From Tanytarsus gracilentus (Eukaryota; Arthropoda; Insecta; Diptera; Chironomidae), in the NCBI GenBank assembly GCA_038502055.1, contig JAXRKN010000027.1, positions 806,001 to 870,000 on the forward strand: a DNA stretch of 64,000 nucleotides. Reading direction: 5' to 3'. Position numbers and translations under genes: made by a program. The stretch's first letter is position 1, and each line of letters starts with the position of its first letter. Below are positions 1 through 10,463 of the stretch, one piece after another. The notes under the pieces are model-generated. The model did not search any database and was not told the origin of the DNA. It was given only the letters and a program-made list of their open reading frames with translations.

Positions 1-1079
1 GGTAGCTGTCATAAAAAACCGCGAATTAATCTTATCAAATTTGAGGTTGTCAAGTGATGGGTTTAATTGGAAAATTCCAGGGGTGTCAAAATTTTTGAAA
101 ATATTAAAAAATTAATTAAATCTCAATTTAAATTAAGTCCAAAAAAAATTTGTTAATTTTTCTCAATTAATTCCATTTAAACATCTTACCACTTATCAAT
201 TTAACCACTCATTAATTTTTTCGTCGAAACTCTTCAATGAATCACTAAAATTTTTACTCACATCCGACGCCATATGTCGCATATCTTTCGAGTAGTGCAT
301 AGAACAAAATAAACACAATTGACCTTGGAAAAGTTCTCGCTGGCTGCTCCATTTTTTTTCTCCGCACACATCCAACTGACACTAAGCTCAAAAGAGATCT
401 GATGAGTCGTTCCGTTGTCTCTTCTCTTCACACTTCTTTTTTTCGAGAGAATTTATCTTATCAAATGCTGTCATATAATGGTCAATTATCAGTTTTAACG
501 CTTTACAACCCTTTTGAGAGTTTCCGCAGATGACGATTTTCGTATCAATGGTTTAAAATTTATTTGGTATAAAAATCTTCAAATTTTGGATGCAAAATTT
601 TTTGAAATTATTCTTAGACTAAAAAGATTTTCTCTTTTCACAAACATTTTACTCAATTTTTTTATCTTATCAACTGTTTTTCAATAGCCCAATTCTGTCT
701 GGTTTAGATTGTAAACAAAAGCATTCACGACCTACCTTAAGGTTCTTTTTTCATTATCACTCACAATTTTCAAGCTTATCGACTTTATCAAATTGTTTTT
801 TATCAGTAACGAGGAATTAATTAAATGGCTCATTGTCGGTAATTAAAAGTCGAGAGGATTTGAGGTATAAAATTAATTCGAAGTTTGAAGAATTTATACG
901 AAAAAACTGAAAGGTTTAAATTAAAAAATATAAAATTTTTAAAAGATTTAAAAAATTCAAAAATTCAACAAAATTTTTTTTGATGTGAATAAATTTATTT
1001 AACAAACCACAAAACAATAAAAATTCAAAATGCCAATAGTAAAATATTTTATATTTTAACTTTCACCATAAAGAGACTG
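1..1079. other. Intergenic, no gene seen
   Basis: AT-rich sequence with many short homopolymer runs. I see no open frame with coding character, no RNA gene and no repeat with clear borders. The last 100 bases lie directly behind the stop codon of the lectin-like gene on the minus strand and would hold its 3' UTR. Confidence 0.5.
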
Positions 1080-3357
1080 TTAGTAAAATTCGCAAAATGC
1101 ATTACAATTTGTGTTGCAAGCAAGTGCTTTGAATGTAAATTTTGATGCAGCATCTATGTCAGCAACTAAGCAGCCAGATCCAGAAGTTATTCTTACTCCT
1201 GAAAAAAGTGGTTTTGCATCAGGATTGAAGACGAACCAACTTCCATTTGCTGCTTGAATTCCATTAACAGAAAGATATCCAGTACCTGTTGGAAAATTTT
1301 GTACAGCCAAGAATTCAAGTAAATCATAATCGACTTCAGTCAATACTGAATAAAGTTGCATTGCATTAGCTTGACAATAAGATGCTGCAGCAGTTTGATT
1401 AAGTAGGACTCGTATTCTGCATCCAGTTTTACGATAAACACAGCTTTGATCGTAAAGTCGAAGAGGATTTGGACAAGCTGACGGTATTGGAGTTCCAGGA
1501 TCGACCTTTGTGCATGGACAAGCAAGAACTTCAAAACCAGTTGCAAAAGTCAATTCTGTTGATCCGGTTGCATAGTTAAACCCATAAAATCCACCACCGG
1601 CATGAATCTAAAATGTTTTAATATTAAATCAAAATAAAAAATAATCAATTTTACTTTTCCAAGCATCACGTTTGATCCATTAAACCTTCTTCCAACATTA
1701 AAAGGTAAATAGGTTGCCAAGTTGATTCTAATTGCACCTGAAATTGTCTTCATATGTGAAGAGTTTGTTGGAATAAATTCCATCTGTGGATGTCTAACGA
1801 GATAGTATGGAGTTGTAGTGTCAAGATAAATATATTTCCAGTCTGGAACAAAAACTCCTTTTGATTCCAAGCTCATGCGACCTAAAATAAATCCTTTAGT
1901 TTCAATTTCTTTATCTTAATTTCAATTTCCTAGCTTGTAAACATATTTACCTGGACATTTCTTCTGATCTGGACCAACTGAGTTTAACCCATAACCCATG
2001 TAAGCAATTGTTTCATCAACATGGAGTCCGGCGTCGACTCCACGAATTTGAGGACCAAGTGGATCATTGACAGCATCATAAGGCAGAAATGTTCCTGGAT
2101 GTTTAAATGTAAACAAATTATTTTTATATTACAACTCAAAAACTTACCACACGGATAACTCATTTCTTTCACAATTTCGGCAATTATTTTATCAACTTGA
2201 ACATTTGAATCGTTAATTAATTGCAAATATATTGTGAATTGATTGAAAACATCTAAAGTTGCATTAAAAACGCCATCAATTACTGGATCTGTTGATCTTT
2301 TCTTTCTTGTTGCTTGATTCGATTTTAAATCATTTCGATCTGATTCAACTTGAGTTTGGTTTCTTTTGCCGTTATTCCAAACGTTCTGATAGCTTTCTTT
2401 CTTCTCTCGAGCTGCTCTCAACTTCATTGGCTTTCTGTCAATCATTGCTGTTCCAGTTGCCATTCCAGTTGCATCAGGAATGTGCGGCCATGCAACTTTT
2501 GGGTAATCGTCAACAGTTGAAAACTTTCCAAGATTATTTTTCATTTTTTGAAGACTCAATTTTTGATTTGATGGATTTGTGATTGATCTTAGAATTGGAG
2601 CTGAAGATGAGACTGTCATTAAAGCTGCCTCGATTTTCTGAATTGCAATCTTTTCAAGGTTAATCAATTCCTGTTCACATTTAACCAATTTAGCTTCAAT
2701 TTTGTCTCCATCGTCTTTGAATGTTGAAGTTGAGTTTGTGCAATTTGAAGTTAAAGAATTTAAATACGAATTAAAGTCTCCGAGGTTCTTTAAATTAGTT
2801 TTTAGAACTCCAATATATTTCCAATATTCATTCAATGTCGGCATCATTTGCTTGATTGTTTTTGTAACTGAAACTTCTCTCGTCCAATTCATCGCCAAAG
2901 TTCTTAAATTTGCAGCGTAGTTGAAAGTTATTTGATTAAAACTTTCGTGAATTTTTGTCGCGTTTGTTTCGATGTCGGAAATGATTGAAATTATTTTTCT
3001 CATGTCAAGTTCAGTCAAGGACTTTCGAATGTTGACGTAATCGCAAGTTGAATAATTTGTGATTGGTAGAAAAGTTCTGAAATTTTTGATTGTGTTGAGT
3101 TGTCTGATCGTGATCAAGGTTGCATCGTAGATGTTTGTAAGATTTGGAGCCAGTTTCACAGCTTTAAGATTCAAACTCGAAACTCTCACGTAAGCACCAA
3201 AATCGGTGAGTTTTTTAGCAACTTTAAGCTCGAAATTTGTCATTTCTTCGTTCATTTTTTGTAGCGATTGTTCGTACGGAAGTAAAGCATCCGGTTGTTG
3301 AGTGGAAAACTTTACAAAAAGTCCAAAAATTATCAGGAATATTTTTAATGCTTTCAT
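1080..3357 (-). CDS. Secreted protein with C-terminal C-type-lectin-like domain
   Basis: Four exons, 3357-2148, 2094-1951, 1881-1655 and 1607-1080, join in frame to 702 aa. The start MKALKIF begins a clear signal peptide (about residues 1-20), so the product should be secreted. Residues about 25-330 are helical and repeatedly N-glycosylation-motif bearing (NXS/T), suggesting a stalk or coiled-coil-like region. A dibasic RKKRS site near residue 370 is a plausible furin cleavage site. After an unrecognised middle part, the last about 130 residues have the cysteine spacing of a degenerate C-type lectin fold: a CxNPLRLYDQSC start, a conserved helix after LNQTAAASYC, and a closing CNAFCEF. The usual calcium/sugar motifs (EPN, QPD, WND) are not visible, so sugar binding is not supported. 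All three introns are about 50 nt with GT-AG ends. It is a single-copy gene here and the nearest gene is the opsin, 1.6 kb away. Confidence 0.8.
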
Positions 3358-4944
3358 CACTGCAAAAGTTTTGAAGTAAATGAAATAAAATATAAAAATT
3401 TCTGGCAATGTTCCAATCGGAAAAAGGAAAAACCAAAAAGAGTGACAGTTTTTTCGTTAATTTTTTTGTTTGGTAAATTTTGAACATTTCCTGACCATAG
3501 AAGAATTTTGAGTTTCGTTTGATTTCTGAAAGTGTTTGACAAAAATTTAAAGTTTAAATAAACAAATGGCTACCCGATACGCAGCGTTCTCAGTTGCACT
3601 TTTGTCTGTTAAATTTTTCAACTCAAAATTCTCTTCCTGCATTTGGAAACATTTTAATCCACTTCGAAGTGCACATTCTCGAGTGTCCATTATTTTCACA
3701 CTCAATTGACTTCACCTCAAATCAACACCAAAACCTTCGTCCACCCTCACACATCACGAGATTATCTTCCCTTCTCTTTCACCGCAATTTAAGTAAACAA
3801 TTCGAAATTCTTTTCTTTATCTTTGCTGGACGGTTTTTTATGGTCATTCCACATATGACGGTGTTCGCATTAGCTGCGTAAAGTGGAAAGATAAAGAAAA
3901 CAAAAAAGAAATCGATTCGTGATGTTTTAGAGGGTCGAAAAATTACGAAGAAAATTTCAGATTAGGTGAGAAAAAAATTGTGAAATTTCAAGCAAAAAAT
4001 GTGAAATTTTTAATCCATAAAATTTCAGTGAAAAATTTCATGCAAAAAATTTTGAAATTTTTAATTCGAAAATTTCAATGAAAAAAAATTGTGAAATTTT
4101 TAATTGGAAAATTTTGTTGCGAAAATTTCTTTAAAAAACTTTTCACAATCGATGACATCAAAATTTTCTCTCATTTTTCCTCAGCAACGACTTTAAGGTC
4201 GTTGTCGACCCTGAAAGGCCATAAAAAATATGTTTTCCGCTTTTCCTTCGAGTGGATGAAAAAAAATCGATAGCCCTTGTCGAGAGCAGTCCGAAAAGTG
4301 AGAGAGAAAAACGTTCACAGTTTGACGCTCGCTATTGTGAGATGAAAGTGAGTCTGAGGGTGAAGAATCGATTTTTTTTCTCTTCTTATCCTCTTGAATT
4401 TTTTATGGATTTTCCCTTAAAGCGTTAAAGTTGGACAGTGGGTGGATTTTTTATGTTGTTTATGCCACCGTGCGATGATTTTTTTGTGGACTTTTCATCT
4501 TTGTTGTAGCCAGAAGGGAGAAACGTGACGAGTTTCGAGAGTTTCTTAAAGAGATTAAATTTTTCACGAAGATTTTTCTCGATAAATCCATCCACATGTT
4601 GCGACAATATTTTCACTCCTAAAACATCCTCTTGATAGGCAATTAAATGTGCAATCGTGCAATAAAGCGACAACTATCTATTTGAGCATCTTCAGAGCAA
4701 TTTTGTACGTGCTGAATGGAGAAAGAAATAAAAATAGAAAACGAAAGTTTTGTTTTAAAAACTCAAATTATTTTTTACGAATTTGCAAATTTTATTTCCA
4801 AAAATTTCTCGAATTTTAAATCACAAAAAATTCAAATTTTTTGAACGCAAATTCTTTAATGCTTTGCTACAAACTACAAATCGTTAAAATTTTGCAAGTT
4901 CATTGTCCATTAATCATGCTTAAGTCCATCATAAAGTCTAAATT
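3358..4944. other. Intergenic between lectin-like gene and opsin
   Basis: This holds the upstream region of the lectin-like gene and the 3' side of the opsin gene. At about 3965-4130 there is an imperfect AT-rich repetition of the words gtgaaatttttaatt and aaatttcaatgaaaaa, probably low-complexity drift. Short open frames here have no protein-like composition. I see no gene. Confidence 0.45.
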
Positions 4945-6527
4945 TTAAGCTGTTGGTTTTTCTTCAAGTTGAATGTTCGTTTCGCCGGACGCTTGAGATT
5001 TGTCGTCACCTCCAGCTGGCTTTTCACCGCACGCCAACGACGGGAAGGTTTGGATGAGTGCAACTCGATATTTTGGATGACTGATGCCGTACACGATTGG
5101 ATTGTAGATTGCATTCGCTTTGGCGAAAACTGAACCCCAAATTGTGGCGAGAGGCGTTAGGGCGAGCATGTCGAAAATGCCGGCCCAGTTGATTACTGGA
5201 ATTTTTACAATTAATTTAAAACTTTCATCATTAATTCACTCACATAAGTAAGGCGTCCATGCCATGAACCACAGTGAAATTGTCATCAGTGCAATTTTAG
5301 CCAATTTACATTCGGTGCTTTGATTTTGATTCTCCGACGATCTCAACGATGCAACATTCATTTTCTTCGCTTGTTCTCGCATATTTCTCTCGTGAGCTGT
5401 GACAGCTTTGAGGATGAAGAAGTAAGAGTAAATGATGACGATAAGTGGCAAGAAATAAACCCAAATTCCATAGAAGAGAATGTAAGATCGACTCAATAAA
5501 TCTTTCGATAAATAGTCAGTTCCACATGCGGTCATGTTGCCTTCAGGCACATAACGATTCCATCCAAAGAGCGGCGCGATCGTCCATGCGAGTGATAAAG
5601 TCCAAACGAGCAAAATTCGCAAGCAAGCTCCGCCGTTCGTCAAAGGTTTTCCAGCAATTCCCTTTACAATCACATTGTAGCGATCACGAGCAATTAAAGT
5701 CATTGTCCAGATGGATGCACAGCCGAAAAGTGATCCGCACATGCCATAAAGTTGACACATCAGAGGTCCAAAAGTCCAAGTTTCATAGTAGCAGTTTATG
5801 ACCATTGGTGGGCACATTGTGAACATAATCATGAAATCAGATAGCGCGAGATTCATAACATACAGATTTGAAGGTGTTCTGAGAGATCGAGTTTTGGCAA
5901 AGATGTAAATTACACAGAGATTTCCGAGCATTGCAATTGCTCCGAAAAGTCCGATAACAAATCCGAGGATTCTGGTTTAAAAATTAACAGAAAAAAATTG
6001 ATTAAAGGAATTAGGAACCGTCTTAGAAGACTTTTTTAAAGCATATCAAAAAACCCTAAAAAGCCTATAAATTAAATCATTAAAAACAGCCCTTTAATAG
6101 ATTTAATAAAGCTCTTTAAAAAGTCTTTTATAAAATTCTTAAAAGAGCGTATATAAAAATTATTGAAAAGCCTGTAAAAAACCGCTTTAAAGAACCTGTA
6201 GAAATGGTCTTTAAAGAACCTGTAAAAATGCTCTTTAAAAAGACTGTAAAAATGCTCTTTAAAAAGCCTGTACAAATGCTCTTTAAAAAGCCTGTAAAAA
6301 TGCTTTGAAACAGCCTGTAAAAAGCCTGTTTAAAAAGTCTCTTTTAAGAAACACCCTCACACTCACCCATGCCACAATGGATTCATCGGCGAAAATTGCA
6401 TCCAATGTTTATCAACCAAATACTGCATGTCCGGCGTCACTTTATCAAACACCGAAATGTTACTTAAATAGCCAACGTTATTTTGCCACTGAGGCGCTCC
6501 ATAATTGTTGTACTGTCCAAAGGCCAT
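4945..6527 (-). CDS. Long-wavelength-type visual opsin (Rh1/Rh6 class)
   Basis: Three exons, 6527-6367, 5971-5244 and 5195-4945, join to 379 aa, the usual length for an insect opsin. It is a seven-helix light-activated receptor of photoreceptor membranes, coupling to Gq in insects. Visible hallmarks: N-glycosylation site near the N terminus (NIS), the (E/D)RY-type triplet DRY after helix 3, the loop with ERNMREQAKKMNVASLRS typical of long-wavelength opsins, the chromophore lysine in FAKANAIYNPIVYG, NPxxY in helix 7 and the insect-opsin HPKYR motif after it. The C-terminal tail ends in an acidic stretch. The second intron is short (48 nt). The first intron (about 395 nt) holds a tandem repeat. 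Assignment to opsin is secure; the spectral class is by motif only. Confidence 0.93.
6105..6345. repeat. Imperfect tandem repeat in opsin intron 1
   Basis: About ten degenerate copies of a unit close to 22-24 nt, with the core aagcctgtaaaaatgctctt, fill most of the first opsin intron. Copies at 6190-6320 are nearly identical and those at 6000-6180 are worn. Being intronic, it does not affect the protein. Confidence 0.75.
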
Positions 6528-6663
6528 TTTGAAGAAAATCGTTTGTTAAACTTTGACAAATTTCACAATTTATTTTGAGTTTTAAACGAACTACTTCATT
6601 CGACCGCTTTTAACGCTCTTGAATCTTCAAAAAGACTTGATGAAATTTGTTTGATGTTGGCGG

Positions 6664-6671
6664 TTTTTATA
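6664..6671 (-). promoter_or_regulatory. TATA box of the opsin gene
   Basis: Read on the minus strand the sequence is CTCTATAAAAACCG, lying about 140 nt before the start codon. The gap leaves room for a normal 5' UTR, and a photoreceptor-type TAAT site lies just upstream. Confidence 0.6.
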
Positions 6672-6684
6672 GAGAGAATTTACT

Positions 6685-6696
6685 AAATTTAATTAG
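6685..6696 (-). promoter_or_regulatory. Candidate rhodopsin core sequence (RCS-I-like) site
   Basis: On the minus strand the bases CTAATTAAATTT sit about 14 bases upstream of the TATA box. Fly opsin promoters carry a conserved palindromic TAATT-type homeodomain site (RCS-I) in this position, bound by photoreceptor homeodomain proteins. The match is partial (the usual core is CTAATTG) but the position fits. Confidence 0.45.
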
Positions 6697-7548
6697 TCGA
6701 AAAGAGATTAAAAGGTGAAAAGTTGAATGTTGAGTGTCGGTGAAAATTATGAGGATTATTTTCGGTGAAGTTAATTGGATTTGAATGAGAATCTATGTAT
6801 GCCAAAAATTAAAATCGATTCGGACATAAAAGTGCCATTAAAACCATCCACGCTCGATGACTTATTGCGTTTACTCTTTAACGACATCTTTTCTACCTTT
6901 TGCGATGATCTTCCTCATTATTTCCACCCCGGTAAAAGTTCTTGTGTCTATATTTCATCGCCACGCTTCTTCCTTTTGCTCAGCTAATTGTCATTCGAAT
7001 CAAGAACAGATGCGATAATTATGTTTTATGTGATGCTCCCTCTCCGGTACGTTCCATTAGTGAAACAGATGTAGAACGGCGAAGGAATGACGACACGAAA
7101 CGTGCCTTCCGATGGAAAATAAGAGTTCGAGATAAATTTCTTTGGTGTGAGGAGGAAATTTAATGTTTGAAGTTTTTTTAAAAGAGATAAAAATGAGTGG
7201 GGAGGTTGATGGAAAATCGATAGCGAAGTGAAAAGTTATGAGGACATGTTTAAGGTGAAAAAAATATTTTTTTTAAAGCCAGGAACTGAATTTTTAGTTT
7301 TGGAAATATTTTTAATCTGAAATTTTAAAAATTATATTGATTGATTGATTAACAATTATAAGGTAGCACTCGTGAATTATAAAGAAAAACGGACAACTTT
7401 TTTAATTCAATTTTTTATTCATGCTTTAATTAAATTTTCCTTAATTACCACATTTTTAATACTTTGCTTAAGATTTGAATTAAAAAATACCAAACATGTT
7501 TTCAAAAATTCAAAAAGCAACCGCAAAAGTTCAAAATAAATTTTCAAA

Positions 7549-8376
7549 TCATCCGCAAGTAACATTTTGAAATTTATTTTCTAAATTATTTAATCTGACG
7601 TTAAAATTGTCGAAAATATTCTCGAAAATTTCCTTGAGTTCGTTAAATTTTTCTCCAATTTTTTCTAAATTTACTTTTAAAATTTGATTTTCGATAATTA
7701 AATTTTCTTCTAGGTTGAATTCAGTTGTTTCAGGGGTGATTGGAGTCGTGGTTTCGATTTCGAGTTTTTCAGTTGTAATTTCAACGTCTTTGCATCTTTT
7801 TTTGAGTTCTTCTTGAATTTTTTCCATCTCACTTCCATTATTTGCGAATTTATTGATGCAAACATTTTCCTGAAAATTTACTTTCTGCAATTTATGCAAA
7901 TTTTTCAGTAAATTTTCGCCGACAAATTTAATTTTGTTGTTTTGAAATCCAATAAAAGACATTTCAGGTGTTGCTTTAAAGAAATTTCCAGGAATTCTCT
8001 CGACCTCAGTTCCATGAAGTGTCCAACTTTGAAGCTTCGGATATTCAGCGAGTTCATTTCCACTCAACGAACTTATTCCACAGTAATGAATCGATAGCTC
8101 AACAATGTTCGGAAAATAGTCCAAAAGTCCATGCGGCACGTGCGTAAGTTGATCGCAATTCGCACGAAACCAAATCGCTTTAACGTCCGAGCTCAAATAT
8201 CCGGTCGCATGTGTGCCATAGTAGCCCAACACATGCGTCGTATTCACGGACACATCCATAGGCGTTGCACGACAAATGTAAACATTTCCGATCGGCGACC
8301 AGCTGTCGAAGGCGAAATCGCAGTGAAGATAAATTGCACTCGAGATGGAGAAAAAGGCGAAGAAGAAAATTTTCAT
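7549..8376 (-). CDS. Small secreted LRR-family protein, coiled-coil tail (paralogue 1)
   Basis: Single exon, 275 aa from the methionine of MKIFFFAFF. This start is chosen because four paralogues in the window also begin MK plus a hydrophobic core. Seven codons upstream another in-frame ATG gives 282 aa. After the signal peptide comes the family signature: an HCDF motif, W and VYICRAT, then four to five weak leucine-rich repeats (LTHVPHGLL, VELSIHYCGISSL, LQSWTLHGTEVERIPGNFF, FIGFQNNKIKFVGENLL), a cysteine pair around NVCINKFA, a Thr/Glu-rich linker, and a C-terminal heptad-like helix. Secretion and oligomerisation through the tail are likely. No enzymatic motif is present and the function is unknown. 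Confidence 0.82.
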   Translation of the reverse strand: MKIFFFAFFSISSAIYLHCDFAFDSWSPIGNVYICRATPMDVSVNTTHVLGYYGTHATGYLSSDVKAIWFRANCDQLTHVPHGLLDYFPNIVELSIHYCGISSLSGNELAEYPKLQSWTLHGTEVERIPGNFFKATPEMSFIGFQNNKIKFVGENLLKNLHKLQKVNFQENVCINKFANNGSEMEKIQEELKKRCKDVEITTEKLEIETTTPITPETTEFNLEENLIIENQILKVNLEKIGEKFNELKEIFENIFDNFNVRLNNLENKFQNVTCG

Positions 8377-10463
8377 TTTCCACATCACGCTTCTCACCTG
8401 GCCACGAGTTGAGCAGAGACTGAGAGAGGAAAATTTTTAGTTTTTCATTTGTGCGAGAGTGAAAGAAAAGTTTGAAGATGAATTTTTTCTTTGGAAACTT
8501 TTCAGGGTGAAATTTTTAATGGAGAATTTTTTGTTGTCAACAAAAATCAACTAATAATAATTCCTTAAAAATTAATTAACCTTTTCTCAATCTCAAATGT
8601 CTTCTTTTTTTTCTTCATCATCACGTAAATTGCGACATGTTGCAAGGCCAGCAGTTCAGCGACAAAAACGCACGACATGGCAATAATTCTTCCAAAAAAA
8701 TTATTTTTAATTCCTCTTAGGGAGCGAAAAAAAAAGTTGCTGTCGCTGTCATAATTTAGACGTTCACTAAAACCGCAAAAAGAAAGTCAAGACGGGAGGG
8801 AGGATTTTGTTTATTTCTTACCTTTGCCGCTGTTTATGTTTGTGTCATTCTCGCCGTAAGAAGGGATGAGTGAAATTAAATATTAATTTGTGGCGAACGA
8901 GAAAAATATTTCTATAATGAGGGGCGCATCGTTATGACGATGTTGTTTGTTGTGTCTTTATTACTTTTCGCTTCTTATTTTCTCCGCCCTTAGAAGACAT
9001 TTCACTTGATTATTAATTTATTGCCGTTGAATGTGGCAGAAATATTGCCATGAGATGTTTTCATTATTAGCTTGATTGAAATTGAGAAAAACGTAGGAAA
9101 AAATTTTAAAAAATTCTCCTTTCTATTTTTATTCCTCATTACTTAATTTTATTCATTTGTGTTTCAATAAATTTCCAATCAAATCGATATTTCTCGCCTC
9201 CCCGACAGACTCACACATATCCAACAATCTCGAACTCATTTATTGGAATGTTGCGAGTGAAGGGAAAAAAATATAATAATAAACATCTAAGCACGTATGC
9301 AACTCGCACGCATTCCTTTCTTCTCTCTTTTGATTGTGTAATGATTAATTCAATAACAGTAAAATTAGAGGCAAATTCTCATGTGGGAAAATGTCTTGAT
9401 GTTTGTTTTGCGAGCGAAATAAAATGGGAAGAAAAATCTAATTTAGTCGAAGGTGATTTTATTTCCTGTAAAGGGAGTTTGGGATCATGCGAGTGCAATT
9501 AAATTATGAGTGGAAAAGGAGAAGAAAATTTAATGAAAATTCTAAATAAAAAAAATTGATTGATCGATGACTAAAAGGTGGCACGGTGGGTTTATTAAAA
9601 AATTTCTAATTTTTAATTTTTTGTTAACTTTAAAAATTTTGAAAGTTTTAAACGAAAAACTCACAATTTTCCATCCAACCCTTTCAAAAATTTCCTTCTT
9701 TTATTTTTTCCTCACTTCATTTCCTCCATTTTTCAAATTCACTCCTTTTTCGCGTCTCTTTCACTTATTCCATGTTGCGAGTATAAAAAAAGAGACGAGA
9801 GAAATTGATTTTATTTGCATAAGCACATAAGCACCTTCACACATTTTCCGAATTTTTTGTGTCTCAGAAAAATGAAAATGATTTACGTCATGAAAGTGTC
9901 ACTTGAGAGATACGCGGGAAGGTGGATGGAAAGGGTTTAAAAACGTTTAAAGTAATGGCGGTGAATTTTAGAAAAAAAATTCAAATTTCAAGAATTTTTT
10001 AATAATCGCAACATCTTGCAATCTCAAATTTTTTATTCGTAAAACAAAAGAAATCTCTTGAATTTAAAATTGCAACTCATGTCACACATGAAGCTTCTAG
10101 CAAAAAGATTTTCTCGTTACAAATTTCTGAAGATATTAAAAAAAGTTCCCCCGCATGTACATAGACACACATTTCTCTCTTTTTTACCCCCTTCAGCAAA
10201 ATTGAGAATTGAAAATGAATAAAAGAAGAAGAAAAGAAATGGATGTCATGTGAGTGGGGAGGAAAAAAGAGTTTTATTGAGTTGGTGGAAGGAATGAGAA
10301 AGATTTTATTAGAAATCCAAAAACCGAATGATTCAAAGTAAAATTTAAACCTCAATTTTTTATTAATTCGACACACAATTCGAATCACCCGTGTCTAAGT
10401 TGAAAACTTTAAAGCATAAAATTTTAACACTTCAATATTTTTTAGATTTTTGCGACGACAAGT
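8377..10463. other. Intergenic, no gene seen
   Basis: Two kilobases of AT-rich sequence between two LRR-family genes. There is a TCAGT initiator-like word on the minus strand at about 8416-8420 upstream of paralogue 1. At 9554-9590 lies a copy of the ttgattgat / ctaaaaggtggca motif. Open frames here (for example 9567-9830) are low-complexity F/L/K-rich and look non-coding. Confidence 0.45.

Larger units (their letters stand above)
6528..7548. other. Intergenic, opsin promoter and LRR-gene 3' flank
   Basis: Apart from the opsin promoter elements I see no gene. At 7336-7370 is a short motif (ttgattgattgatt, then aaggtagca) that recurs at 9554-9590 and 49251-49290. Confidence 0.45.

Noticed and set aside
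6072..6275. 67-aa F/K/Y-rich minus frame
   Set aside because: It is a reading of the intronic tandem repeat of the opsin gene.
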